From contig JADJWD010000007.1 of assembly GCA_016716535.1 (NCBI GenBank), forward strand, positions 682,001 to 746,000: a DNA stretch of 64,000 bases, read 5' to 3'. The position numbers and the translations under genes were made by a program. The notes under the pieces are model-generated. The model was given only the letters and a program-made list of their open reading frames with translations. It was not told where the DNA came from and made no database searches. Below, piece after piece: positions 50,591-59,559 of the stretch; positions within the stretch are counted from its first letter, which is position 1, and each line of letters starts with the position of its first letter. This DNA is from Betaproteobacteria bacterium. Its GTDB lineage: Bacteria; Pseudomonadota; Gammaproteobacteria; Burkholderiales; Burkholderiaceae_C.

Positions 50591-51145
50591 CTAGAGCCGT
50601 CCGGCAGCGCGAAGCCCGAACACCGGGCTCAGCAGCGAAGTCGGAAAGACGGCGATCGCCTCGTCGTGCGCGGCGGCGGCATCGTTGTAAAGCTGGCGCG
50701 CGAAGCGCAGCCGCTCGCCGGCCTCCACCCACGCGGCGCGCGCGGCCTGTACGTCGGCGCAGCCGGCCAGCGCCTGCGCCTGGCCGTCGGCGAGCGCCAG
50801 CACCCGCGTCGCCGCGGCGACCAGATGGCGCTCGGCCTCGGTCCACGCCGCCGCATTGGCCTGCGCCAGCGGCCGCGCCGACATCGCGCCGGCCGCGCGC
50901 GCCGAAGCGGCGTGCGCCGACCACAGCGCGTCGAGCGCACCCTGCTCGTCGGCCAGCGGCGCGCGCAGCGCCGCGACGAGCTGCTCGATGCCTTCGCCGC
51001 GCCGCCGCTGCGCCTCGTCGGCCTGCGCCCAGGCGGCGCTGACGGCGTTGCGCAACGCCACGAGCCGGTTGCGCGCGCCCAGCGCCCAGAAGCCGAGGAC
51101 CGCCGCGACGGCGAGCGCCGGCCAGGCGGCGTCACGCAAGGCCAC
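50591..51145 (-). CDS. Short LemA-family protein
   Basis: A 184-residue LemA-like protein. An N-terminal membrane segment is followed by RNRLVALRNAVSAAWAQADEAQRRR and a C-terminal RQLYNDAAAAHDEAIAVFP block, the two hallmarks of LemA. The start is GTG at 51145, 33 bases after proA. Function of LemA proteins is not established; the operon gives no clue. Confidence 0.8.
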   Translation of the reverse strand: MALRDAAWPALAVAAVLGFWALGARNRLVALRNAVSAAWAQADEAQRRRGEGIEQLVAALRAPLADEQGALDALWSAHAASARAAGAMSARPLAQANAAAWTEAERHLVAAATRVLALADGQAQALAGCADVQAARAAWVEAGERLRFARQLYNDAAAAHDEAIAVFPTSLLSPVFGLRAAGRL

Positions 51146-51178
51146 GTCCGTTCACTCGATGGGACCTGGCCGCGGCCC

Positions 51179-52465
51179 TCACGACCGCACTTCGCCCTGC
51201 CCGAGCACGACCCACTTCATCGATGTGAGTCCTTCGAGTCCTACCGGGCCGCGCGCGTGGAACTTGTCGGTCGAGATGCCGATCTCGGCGCCGAGGCCAT
51301 ATTCGAAGCCGTCGGCGAACCGCGTGCTCGCGTTGACCATCACGCTCGCCGAATCCACTTCGCGCAGGAATCGCATCGCGTTCGGGTGGTTCGACGTCAG
51401 GATCGTGTCGGTGTGGTGCGAGCCGTAGCGGTTGATGTGCGCCACCGCCTCGTCGAACGTGTCGACGACCTTGATGCTGATGACCGGCGCCAGGTACTCC
51501 TCGGCCCAGTCGGCCTCGGTGGCCGGCACGACGCGCGGCACGTTCGCCAGCAGCGCCACGGCGCGCGGGCAGCTTCGCATCTCGACGCCCTTCGCCGCGA
51601 AGATGGCGCCGATGCGTCGCAGGAAGGCAGCGGCCTGATCGACATGCACGAGCAGCGACTCGGCCGCGTTGCAGGGGCTGAACTTCTGCGTCTTCGCGTT
51701 GTCGGTGACGTTGACCGCGAGATCGAGGTCGACCTCGGCGTCGACGTAGACGTGGCAGTTGCCGTCCAGGTGCTTGATGACCGGCACGCGCGCCTCGCGC
51801 GAGATGCGCTCGATCAGGCTCTTACCGCCACGCGGGATGATCACGTCCACGCTCTCGGGCATCGTGACGAGCCGGCCGACGGCGGCGCGGTCGGTCGTCT
51901 CGACCAGCTGCACGGCCTCGGCCGGCAGGCCGGCCTCGGCCAGCGCCGCCTGCACCTGCCGCGCCAACGCGAGGTTCGACGCGAACGCCTCCGAGCCGCC
52001 GCGCAGGATGCAGGCGTTGCCGCTCTTGATGGCCAGCGACGCCGCCTCGATCGTCACGTTCGGCCGGCTCTCGTAGATCATGCCGAAGACGCCGAGCGGC
52101 ACGCGCATCTGGCCGACGGCGATGCCGCTCGGGCGGCGCTTGACGTTCGTGATCTCGCCGACGGGGTCCGGCATCGCCGCGATCTGCTCGCAGCCTTCGG
52201 CGACAGTGGCGATGATCTTCGGCGTGAGTTTCAGGCGATCGACGAGCGGCGCGGCGAGGCCCGCCGCTTCGGCGGCGCGCACGTCGGGCTCGTTGGCGGC
52301 GACGAGCGCCGGCACGCTCTCGCGCAGCCGCCGCGCCAGCGCGCGCAGCGCCGCATCCTTGGCCGCCGTCGAGGCCGCCGCCATGCGCGTGGCGGCCGCG
52401 CGCGCCGCGGCGCCGAGGTTCGCCATGTAGGCGTCGAGGTTGGTGGGTTCCATCGCAGGGGTCAT
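51179..52465 (-). CDS. proA: Gamma-glutamyl phosphate reductase
   Basis: A 428-residue ProA of the aldehyde dehydrogenase superfamily, second enzyme of proline synthesis. The catalytic cysteine lies in TQKFSPCNAAESLL near residue 270 and the family segment GVFGMIYESRPNVT near residue 118. The ATG overlaps the pyrF stop (ATGA); a second ATG four codons in is possible. It belongs to the purB-pyrF-proA-lemA run. Confidence 0.96.
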   Translation of the reverse strand: MTPAMEPTNLDAYMANLGAAARAAATRMAAASTAAKDAALRALARRLRESVPALVAANEPDVRAAEAAGLAAPLVDRLKLTPKIIATVAEGCEQIAAMPDPVGEITNVKRRPSGIAVGQMRVPLGVFGMIYESRPNVTIEAASLAIKSGNACILRGGSEAFASNLALARQVQAALAEAGLPAEAVQLVETTDRAAVGRLVTMPESVDVIIPRGGKSLIERISREARVPVIKHLDGNCHVYVDAEVDLDLAVNVTDNAKTQKFSPCNAAESLLVHVDQAAAFLRRIGAIFAAKGVEMRSCPRAVALLANVPRVVPATEADWAEEYLAPVISIKVVDTFDEAVAHINRYGSHHTDTILTSNHPNAMRFLREVDSASVMVNASTRFADGFEYGLGAEIGISTDKFHARGPVGLEGLTSMKWVVLGQGEVRS

Positions 52466-53319
52466 TGTCCAGAACGCGCCTGTTCGAGCATCTGCCGCGT
52501 CGCCATGGCCGCCGCCCGCGCGGCCGCTGCGTGCCGGGCCGGGTCGGCCTCGTCGCCGCCGGCGTAGAGGATCGCGCGCGACGAGCTGATGATCACCGGC
52601 GCGCCCGGCCGCCAGCCGGCGCGCACGGTCGCCTCGGCATCGCCGCCTTGCGCGCCGACGCCGGGGATCAGCAGCGGCAGCGTCGGCGCCAGCTCGCGCA
52701 CCCGCGCCAGCTCGCGCGGGAAGGTCGCGCCGACGACGAGGCCCATCTGCCCGGTGCGGTTCCATGGCCCGTTGGCCAGCCGCGCGATGCGCTCGTAGAG
52801 CAACTCGCCTGCAGCGTCACCTTCACTTGTCAGCCGCTGCGCCTGCAGATCGCTGCCGCCAGGGTTCGACGTGCGGCACAACACGATGAGCCCGCGCCCT
52901 TCGTGGCGCATGTACGGCTCAAGGCTGTCGAACCCCATGAACGGCGACAGCGTCAGCGCGTCGGCGCGGTAGCGCTCGAACGCTTCGCGCGCGTACATCT
53001 CGGCGGTGGAGCCGACATCGCCGCGCTTGGCGTCGAGGATCACCGGCACCTCGGGCGCGACGGCGTGGATGTGCGCGATCAGGCGCTCGAGCTGCTCCTC
53101 GGCGCCGTGCGCGGCGAAGTGCGCGATCTGCGGCTTGAAGGCGAGCACGAGGTCGCGCGTCGCGTCGACGATGCCGGCGCAGAAGTCGAAGATGCGCCGC
53201 GCGTCGCCGCGCCAGGCACCGGGGAACCGCGCCGGCTCGGGGTCGAGCCCCACGCACAGCAGCGAACGCGCGCGCGCCTCGGCCGCGGCGAGCTGCGCGG
53301 TGAAGGGCGCTCGGCTCAT
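52462..53319 (-). CDS. pyrF: Orotidine 5'-phosphate decarboxylase
   Basis: A 285-residue type 2 PyrF, last step of UMP synthesis. The catalytic DAKRGDVGSTAEMY lies near residue 94, and PGVGAQGGD near 220 binds phosphate. Start and stop overlap purB and proA by four bases each. The length fits the longer bacterial type 2 group. Confidence 0.95.
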   Translation of the reverse strand: MSRAPFTAQLAAAEARARSLLCVGLDPEPARFPGAWRGDARRIFDFCAGIVDATRDLVLAFKPQIAHFAAHGAEEQLERLIAHIHAVAPEVPVILDAKRGDVGSTAEMYAREAFERYRADALTLSPFMGFDSLEPYMRHEGRGLIVLCRTSNPGGSDLQAQRLTSEGDAAGELLYERIARLANGPWNRTGQMGLVVGATFPRELARVRELAPTLPLLIPGVGAQGGDAEATVRAGWRPGAPVIISSSRAILYAGGDEADPARHAAAARAAAMATRQMLEQARSGQ

Positions 53320-54749
53320 TTCGTGCCCGGCGTGCGGCTGCGCGCCACCGCGTCCTGCGCGAGCTTGGCCGCCATCCCGGTGTAGCTGGCCGGCGTCATC
53401 GCCTTGAGCCGTGCGCGCTCGGCGGCCGGCAGCTCGACCAGCGAATCGACGAACTCGTGCATCGCCGAAAGCGTCACCGCGCGGCCGCGCGTGAAGGCCT
53501 TCAACCGCTCGTACGGCTCGGCAAGCCCGTAGCGGCGCATCACCGTCTGCACCGCCTCGGCCAGCACCTCGGGCGCGGCGTCCAGGTCGGCGGTCAGCGC
53601 CTCGCGGTGCACTTCGAGCTTGCCCATGCCGGCATTGAGGCTCGTGTGCGCGAGCACCGTGTAGCCGAGCGCCACGCCCAGGTTGCGCAGCACGGTGCTG
53701 TCGGTCAGGTCGCGCTGCCAGCGGCTGACGGGCAGCTTCTGGCTCATGTGCGTCAACAGCGCGTTGGCGAGCCCGTAGTTGCCCTCGGCGTTCTCGAAGT
53801 CGATCGGGTTCACCTTGTGCGGCATCGTGCTCGAGCCCACTTCGCCGGCCTTCAGCCGCTGCTTGAAGTAGCCGAGCGAGACATAACCCCAGACGTCGCG
53901 GCACCAGTCGATGAGGATCGTGTTGGCACGCGCCACCGCGTCGAACAACTCCGCGATGCCGTCGTGCGGCTCGATCTGCGTCGTCGTCGGGTTGTAGGCG
54001 AGGCCCAGGCGCTCCTCGACGACGAGGCGCGAGAAGCGCTCCCAGTCGAAATCGGGCCAGGCGGCGAGGTGCGCGTTGTAGTTGCCGACCGCGCCGTTCA
54101 TCTTGGCCGGCAGCGGCACCGCGGCGATGCGCGCACGCGCGGTGGCCAGGCGCGCCAGCACGTTGGCCGCCTCCTTGCCCACCGTCGTCGGGCTGGCGGT
54201 CTGGCCGTGCGTGCGCGCGAGCATCGGCGTCGCCGCTTCGGCCTCGGCCAGCGTGCGCAGCGCCGCGAGCACGGCGTCCAGCGCCGGCAGCAGCACGTCC
54301 TTTCGCGCCGCTTGCAGCATCAGCGCGTGGCTGGCGTTGTTGATGTCTTCACTCGTGCAGGCGAAGTGCACGAACTCGGCCGCGCGCTCGAGCCCGGGGT
54401 GGCCCTTGAAGCGAGCCTTCATCCAGTACTCGACCGCCTTCACGTCGTGGTTCGTCGTGCGCTCGATCTCCTTGATCGCCGCGGCGTCGGCCTCCGAGAA
54501 GCGGTGCACCAGCGAGCGCAGCAGGCCGCGGTCGGCTTCGGACAGCGGCTTGAACTCGGCGAAGCCGGCATCCGACAGCGCGATGAACCACTCGACCTCG
54601 ACCTGCACGCGGCGGTGCATCAGCCCGAACTCGCTGAGCAGCGGGCGCAGCGGCGCCAGGCGCGCGGCATAACGGCCGTCCAGCGGCGACAGGGCGGTGA
54701 GGGCGTTGGGGGGCGCCGAAGCGACGGCGGCAGTCTTGGTGTGCGGCAC
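53316..54749 (-). CDS. purB: Adenylosuccinate lyase
   Basis: A 477-residue PurB of the fumarase/aspartase superfamily, acting twice in purine synthesis. The superfamily signature GSSTMPHKVNPIDFENAEGN lies near residue 310 and the catalytic histidine segment TRTHGQTASPTTVG-type region near 180. A short leader of about 15 residues precedes the usual start. It is the first gene of the run and diverges from the HAD gene with a 35-base gap. Confidence 0.96.
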   Translation of the reverse strand: MPHTKTAAVASAPPNALTALSPLDGRYAARLAPLRPLLSEFGLMHRRVQVEVEWFIALSDAGFAEFKPLSEADRGLLRSLVHRFSEADAAAIKEIERTTNHDVKAVEYWMKARFKGHPGLERAAEFVHFACTSEDINNASHALMLQAARKDVLLPALDAVLAALRTLAEAEAATPMLARTHGQTASPTTVGKEAANVLARLATARARIAAVPLPAKMNGAVGNYNAHLAAWPDFDWERFSRLVVEERLGLAYNPTTTQIEPHDGIAELFDAVARANTILIDWCRDVWGYVSLGYFKQRLKAGEVGSSTMPHKVNPIDFENAEGNYGLANALLTHMSQKLPVSRWQRDLTDSTVLRNLGVALGYTVLAHTSLNAGMGKLEVHREALTADLDAAPEVLAEAVQTVMRRYGLAEPYERLKAFTRGRAVTLSAMHEFVDSLVELPAAERARLKAMTPASYTGMAAKLAQDAVARSRTPGTK

Positions 54750-54784
54750 GGGCGGGATTATCCGCGGCCGCTATGCTGCCCGGC

Positions 54785-55480
54785 ATGAAGCACGACCTTC
54801 GCGCCCTGGTCTTCGATGTCTTCGGCACCGTCGTCGACTGGTACGGCAGCATCGCCGCCGAGGTGGCGCGGCTCGGCCTGCCCACCGACGGCGGCCGCTT
54901 CGCGCTCGACTGGCGCGCCGGCTACCAGCCGGCCATGCAGCAGGTGCGTTCGGGCGCCTTGCCGTGGACGAACATCGACGGCCTGCACCGCCGCATCCTC
55001 GACCGCGTGCTCGCCGCGCGCGGCATTGCGCTGCCCGAGGCCGAAGTGCAGCACCTCAACCGCGTCTGGCACCGCCTGGACCCCTGGCCCGACAGCGCCG
55101 CGGGCCTGGCGCTGCTGAAAAAGCGCTTCGTTCTCGCCACGCTGTCCAACGGCAACGTCTCGCTGCTCGTCGACCTCGTGCGGCACGGCGGCCTGCCGTT
55201 CGACACCGTGTTCTCGGCCGAACTCTTCGGCCACTACAAGCCCGACCCCGAGGTCTACCTCGGCGCCGCGAAGCTGCTCGACCTGGCGCCGGCGCAGGTG
55301 TTGATGGTCGCCGCGCACCCGAGCGACCTGCGCGCCTCCGCCCAGTGCGGCCTGCGCACGGCCTACGTGCACCGGCCGCTCGAGCGGGGGCCCGGCGGCG
55401 CGCTCGAGCCGTATGCCGACGGCGAGTTCGACTTCATGGCCGGGGACTTCGTCGAGCTGGCAGAGATGCTCGAAGGCTGA
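54785..55480 (+). CDS. Type II haloacid dehalogenase (HAD superfamily)
   Basis: A 231-residue HAD hydrolase. The nucleophile lies in VFDVFGTVVDWYGS near residue 9, the second motif is TLSNGN near 118, the lysine is in GHYKPDPEVYLG near 150 and AAHPSDLRAS near 175 is the last. FGT(V)VDW is typical of L-2-haloacid dehalogenase-like proteins; activity on haloacids is not certain. An ATG at 54773 would add four residues. Confidence 0.88.
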   Translation: MKHDLRALVFDVFGTVVDWYGSIAAEVARLGLPTDGGRFALDWRAGYQPAMQQVRSGALPWTNIDGLHRRILDRVLAARGIALPEAEVQHLNRVWHRLDPWPDSAAGLALLKKRFVLATLSNGNVSLLVDLVRHGGLPFDTVFSAELFGHYKPDPEVYLGAAKLLDLAPAQVLMVAAHPSDLRASAQCGLRTAYVHRPLERGPGGALEPYADGEFDFMAGDFVELAEMLEG

Positions 55481-55571
55481 GCGCCTTCGCGCGCGCCTTC
55501 GCCGCAATCGAAAATCACCCTCCGGCCGTCGGCGTTGCTGCGTCGCGGCCCACCAACAAAGGACTCCCCCC

Positions 55572-56667
55572 ATGACCCGCACCCACCGCATCGCCGCGAT
55601 CCCCGGCGACGGCATCGGCAAGGAAGTGATGCCCGAGGCGCTGCGCACGCTCGACGCGGCGCAGCGGCGCTTCGGCTTCAAGCTCGACATCCGCCCCATC
55701 GAGTGGGCGAGCTGCGACTACTACGCCACGCACGGCGAGATGATGCCGGGCGACTGGAAGCAGCAGCTCGCCGGAACCGACGCGCTGCTGTTCGGCGCCG
55801 TCGGCTGGCCGGCCACGGTGCCCGACCACGTGTCGCTGTGGGGCAGCCTGCTGAAGTTCCGGCGCGAGTTCGACCAGTACATCAACCTGCGCCCGGCGCG
55901 CCTCTTCAAGGGCGTGCCGTGCCCGCTGGTCGACGCCAAGGGCCGGCCGCGCCAGCCCGGCGACATCGACTTCCTCATCGTGCGCGAGAACACCGAGGGC
56001 GAGTACACCAACCTCGGCGGCACGATGTACGCCGGCACCGAGCGCGAGATCGTCATCCAGGAGTCGGTGTACTCGCGCTTCGGCACCGACCGCGTGCTGA
56101 GGTACGCCTTCGAGCTGGCCGCCGCGCGCCCGCGCCGGAAGTTGAGCGTCGCCACCAAGAGCAACGGCATCGCCATCAGCATGCCGTGGTGGGACAGCCG
56201 CGCCGACGCCATGCACGCCGCCTACCCGCAGGTGGCGGTGGACAAGCACCACATCGACATCCTCACCGCGCGCTTCGTGCTGCAGCCCGAGCGCTTCGAC
56301 GTGGTGGTGGCGAGCAACCTCTTCGGCGACATCCTGTCCGACCTCGGGCCGGCGTGCACCGGCACAATCGGCATCGCGCCCTCGGCGAACCTGAATCCCG
56401 AGCGCCGCTTCCCGTCGCTGTTCGAGCCGGTGCACGGCTCGGCGCCCGACATCTACGGGCAGAACATCGCCAACCCGGTGGGCGATGATCTGGTCGGCGG
56501 CGATGATGCTCGACTTCCTCGGCGAACGCGCCGCGCACGACGCGATCGTCGGCGCGATCGAGCAGGTGCTCGCCGAAGGCCCGCAAGGCACCGTGACGCG
56601 CGACCTCGGCGGCAGCGCGAGCACGACGCAGATGGGTGAGGTGATTGCGAAGAGGGTGGCGGGGTGA
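55572..56667 (+). pseudogene. Tartrate/D-malate dehydrogenase-like gene with a +1 frameshift
   Basis: The gene encodes an isopropylmalate-dehydrogenase-superfamily enzyme of the tartrate/D-malate dehydrogenase group, from AAIPGDGIGKEV to the usual C-terminus. The frame is broken near 56484: after GQNIANPVG one extra G shifts the reading, and the expected MIWSAAMMLDFLGE continuation is found in the next frame up to 56667. With that base removed the product would be 364 residues, the normal length. Substrate motifs (RENTEGEYTNLGG, SNLFGDILSDLGP) are intact. It is either a sequencing error or a recent inactivation. Confidence 0.82.
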
Positions 56668-58739
56668 GGCCCTTGCTGCCGAGGGTGCTGGCCGCGCTCG
56701 GCCTCGCGGCGTTTGTCGCCGCCTGCGGTGGTGACGAACAAGCCACCGAGCCCGGTGGCGGCGAAGGCAACGGCAGCATTGCCCTGAAGCCGAGCCAGCC
56801 CGGCGACCTCACCGCCTACGTGCAGCGCGTGCTGCGCGAGCGCGCCGCGCAGCGCCGATCGGGGGGCGGCGTCGGCGACGCGGCGGGCTCGGTCGCGCCG
56901 GCACCGTTGCCCGGCGCGGCGCCGGCGCCGGCCACGCGCACCGCCTTCTCGACCTCGTTGACGCAGGAGCGGGATGTCGACGAGCCCGACCTGCTGAAGA
57001 CGGGCGACGGCACACACCTCTTCAGCCTCGACCTGCAAGACGGCGCGCGGCCGCTGCTGCGCGCGACGCGCCGCCTCGCCTCGGGCGTGCTCGAGGAGCG
57101 CGCGGCCGTCGCGCTGGCCACGGGCGAGGCGACGACGCTGTCGCCGCGCGGCTTCGTGCTCGCGGCCGACGGCCGCGCGCTGGCGGTGGCGAGCGACGGT
57201 TACGCCGGCATCGTCGGCGACCCGTGCGTGGATCTGTGCCCGCCGACGCTCGCGATGCCCGCGCCGATGTGGGTGCGCAGCCTCGTCGTCGTCGAGCGCT
57301 TCGATGTCGCCGACCCCGCCGCGCCGGCAGCGAGCGCGCGCCTCGTGTTCGACGGCCGCCTCGTCGACGCGCGCCGCGTCGGCGACCACCTCGTGTTGCT
57401 CAGCGAGCACCAGCCGCTGCTGCGTGCCGACCAGTTGCCTGCCGACACGCCGCCGGCCGACCTCGACGCGGCGATCGCCGCGACGCGCGGCGCCGACCTG
57501 CTGCCGCGCCGGCGTGGCGACAGCGGCGGTGGCGCCACGTCGCCGCTGCTCGACGAAACCGACTGCTGGGTGCAGCCCGACAACGCCTCGCTCGCGCTCG
57601 CGGTGACGACGATCACCGTGCTCGATCTGCGCGCGGCCGACCTGGCGCCGGCGAGCCGCTGCTTCATCGGCGGCACCGAGGCGCTGTACATGACGCCGGC
57701 GTCGATCTACCTGGCCAGCACGCGCTGGGCCGTTGCGCCGGCGGCCGGTGGCGCCGTGCTGCGTTACCCGGCGACCATCCGCACCGACCTGCACAAGTTT
57801 TCGTTCGCGGCCGGGCAGCTCGCCTACCGCGCCAGCGGCGATGTCGAAGGCCACCTCGGCTGGGACGCCGCGCGCAAGTCGTACCGCCTGAGCGAACACG
57901 CCGGTCTGCTGCGCGTGCTCACCTTCACCGGTTCGCTCGGCTGGGCCGGGCCGGCCGATGCGACGACGCTGCCCGCCTCACCGGCGCGGCTGACGGTGCT
58001 GCGCGAGGAGATCGGCACGACGGGCGGCACCACGGGCGGCGTGCTCGGCGCCATCGCGACGCTGCCCAATGCGCGCCGGCCCGAGCCGCTCGGCAAGCCG
58101 GGCGAGCAGGTGCACGGCGTGCGCTTCGCCGGCACGCGCGGCTACCTCGTCACCTTCCGCCAGATCGACCCGCTGTACGTGCTCGACCTCGCCGACGCGA
58201 GCGACCCGCGCGTGGCGGGTGTGCTCGAAGCTCCCGGCTTCTCCGACCACCTCGTGCCGTTGTCGGAGCGGCTGCTGCTGGGTGTCGGCAAGGACGCCGA
58301 TGCGAGCGGGCGCATCGGCGGCGTCAAGGTGTCGCTCTTCGACGTGGCCGATGCGACACGCCCGCGCGAGCTGGCGAGCCAGGTCTTCGGCAGCGCCGGC
58401 AGCTCGAGCGGCCTCGATGCCACACGGCAGGGGCTGGCGCTGCTCGAGCAGGGCGGGACGACGCGGCTGTCGTTGCCGATGGTCCTGGTCGACGCGAACG
58501 ACACGAACGCGCGCGACCGCCTGCAACGCTTCGAGGTCGATCTCACCGCGGGCACGTTGACCGCGAAGCCGCCGATCGGCACCCCCCGGGGGGGGGGGGG
58601 GGGGGCCGGGGCCGGGCCGAGCGGGGGGGGCGTCCTGCGGGTCCTCGTGAGCACTGCTGTGGTGACGTGGATGACCTGCACGAGTTCGGCGGCGGGGCAC
58701 AGCGCGCGCAGGCGGCGCAGCTCGGGCAGCGGCACCTGA
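56664..58739 (+). CDS. Beta-propeller lipoprotein, C-terminus lost at a poly-G junction
   Basis: A lipoprotein with signal and lipobox (AAFVAACGG, Cys at about residue 21), then a Beta_propel-type domain of about 600 residues with repeated strand segments and a few cysteine pairs (CVDLCPP). The sequence is credible up to KPPIGTP at about 58585. Beyond that the frame runs through G homopolymers and into antisense of a trpF-like gene, so the last 50 residues are not native. GTG start overlaps the preceding stop. Function unknown, cell-envelope located. Confidence 0.7.
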   Translation: MRPLLPRVLAALGLAAFVAACGGDEQATEPGGGEGNGSIALKPSQPGDLTAYVQRVLRERAAQRRSGGGVGDAAGSVAPAPLPGAAPAPATRTAFSTSLTQERDVDEPDLLKTGDGTHLFSLDLQDGARPLLRATRRLASGVLEERAAVALATGEATTLSPRGFVLAADGRALAVASDGYAGIVGDPCVDLCPPTLAMPAPMWVRSLVVVERFDVADPAAPAASARLVFDGRLVDARRVGDHLVLLSEHQPLLRADQLPADTPPADLDAAIAATRGADLLPRRRGDSGGGATSPLLDETDCWVQPDNASLALAVTTITVLDLRAADLAPASRCFIGGTEALYMTPASIYLASTRWAVAPAAGGAVLRYPATIRTDLHKFSFAAGQLAYRASGDVEGHLGWDAARKSYRLSEHAGLLRVLTFTGSLGWAGPADATTLPASPARLTVLREEIGTTGGTTGGVLGAIATLPNARRPEPLGKPGEQVHGVRFAGTRGYLVTFRQIDPLYVLDLADASDPRVAGVLEAPGFSDHLVPLSERLLLGVGKDADASGRIGGVKVSLFDVADATRPRELASQVFGSAGSSSGLDATRQGLALLEQGGTTRLSLPMVLVDANDTNARDRLQRFEVDLTAGTLTAKPPIGTPRGGGGGAGAGPSGGGVLRVLVSTAVVTWMTCTSSAAGHSARRRRSSGSGT
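58582..58629. other. Poly-C/poly-G junction, probable assembly or sequencing artefact
   Basis: Six C are followed by 18 G (58588-58605), then GGGCCGGGGCC-type sequence and another run of eight G (58622-58629 region). Genes on both sides lose their 3' ends here. Nothing else in the window has homopolymers of this length. Confidence 0.75.
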
Positions 58740-58976
58740 TCGACGAGCTGCAGCGTCGTCGTGCCGCAGGCGGCGTGCTGCGCGGCGATGTCGTCGGCGC
58801 GGGTGTGCGCGGTGGCGACGGGCGCCGCCGCCGGGGCCGCAGATGCGCTCGTCGGCGATGACGCCGGGGCCGCTTGGCATCGCCGAGACGAGACCCAGCG
58901 CCGCCGCGCCGTGCGCGAGCGCCAGCTCGGCTTCGTCGACGCTGGCGATGCAGCAGATCTTGATGGCGACGGGCAC
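58625..58976 (-). pseudogene. Truncated, frameshifted phosphoribosylanthranilate isomerase-like gene
   Basis: From the GTG at 58976 the product begins VAIKICCIASVDEAELALAH, the N-terminus of a TrpF-like isomerase (KICC motif). The frame is lost after IADERI near 58840; the continuation, with ADDIAAQHAACGTTTLQLVD and LVQVIHVT, is in another frame. About 5 residues seem to be missing between VAT and RADD. The gene then ends at the poly-G junction, with about half of a TrpF length lost. Probably damaged by assembly; it could also be a real pseudogene. Confidence 0.65.
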
Positions 58977-59034
58977 GGCGATCCTCGATGCGGCCTCAAC
59001 CCGGTTCGCCTAACCGACCAACTACGGCGATCGC

Positions 59035-59412
59035 CTAATTGCTCCCCGGCTGGGGGTTGCTCGCGGGTGCCGAACCCGCGCTGGGCACGCCCAGGCGGCG
59101 CGCGGTGCGGTCGGCGGCGGCCCCGGCGCGCTGCGCGCCCTTTTCGACGGCGCTGGCAGCGCGACGCACGCCGCTGGCCGCTGCTTGCTGCGCACGCATG
59201 ACGACGGGCGCGGCGGCCGAGGCGGCGCGCTGTATGCCGCCGGCGGCAGCCGACGCGGCGCGCTGCACACCACTGGCGGCGGCCGAGCCGGCACGCTGCA
59301 CCCTGCCGGCCGCGCCGGACGCGGGTGTGCTCTGCGCCATCGCCATGTCAGCGCCGGCGCAGCACATCGCAGCGGCCAGCAATCGCAACCCAAGGTGAGT
59401 GGTCAGCTTCAT
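59035..59412 (-). CDS. Exported alanine-rich repeat protein
   Basis: A 125-residue protein with a signal peptide ending near DMAMAQ. The mature part is built of imperfect 11-residue repeats of the type VQRAASAAAGG (about five copies between residues 35 and 90), which would form an amphipathic helix. No known family recognised. It stands alone between the trpF-like remnant and the deo operon. Codon use matches the neighbours, so it is probably a real gene. Confidence 0.55.
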   Translation of the reverse strand: MKLTTHLGLRLLAAAMCCAGADMAMAQSTPASGAAGRVQRAGSAAASGVQRAASAAAGGIQRAASAAAPVVMRAQQAAASGVRRAASAVEKGAQRAGAAADRTARRLGVPSAGSAPASNPQPGSN

Positions 59413-59489
59413 GGCGACGATTGTGGAGACGAACGGGACCCTTGCGGCAACCGGGTGAAACGCGCTTCGACCGGTTCAGGGTGATCCCA

Positions 59490-59554
59490 GCCCGTTCGGG
59501 CTGAGCTTGTCGAAGCCCAGAGTCGAAGAGCGCTTCGACAGGCTCAGCGCGAAC
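59490..59554 (-). terminator. Opposed repeat pair forming a hairpin after deoA
   Basis: Two inverted copies of the CTTCGACA-GCTCAG repeat (59490-59514 and 59530-59554) pair over about 21 of 25 positions around a 15-base loop, starting five bases after the deoA stop. The hairpin may end the salvage-operon message. Confidence 0.55.
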
Positions 59555-59559
59555 GGTCG

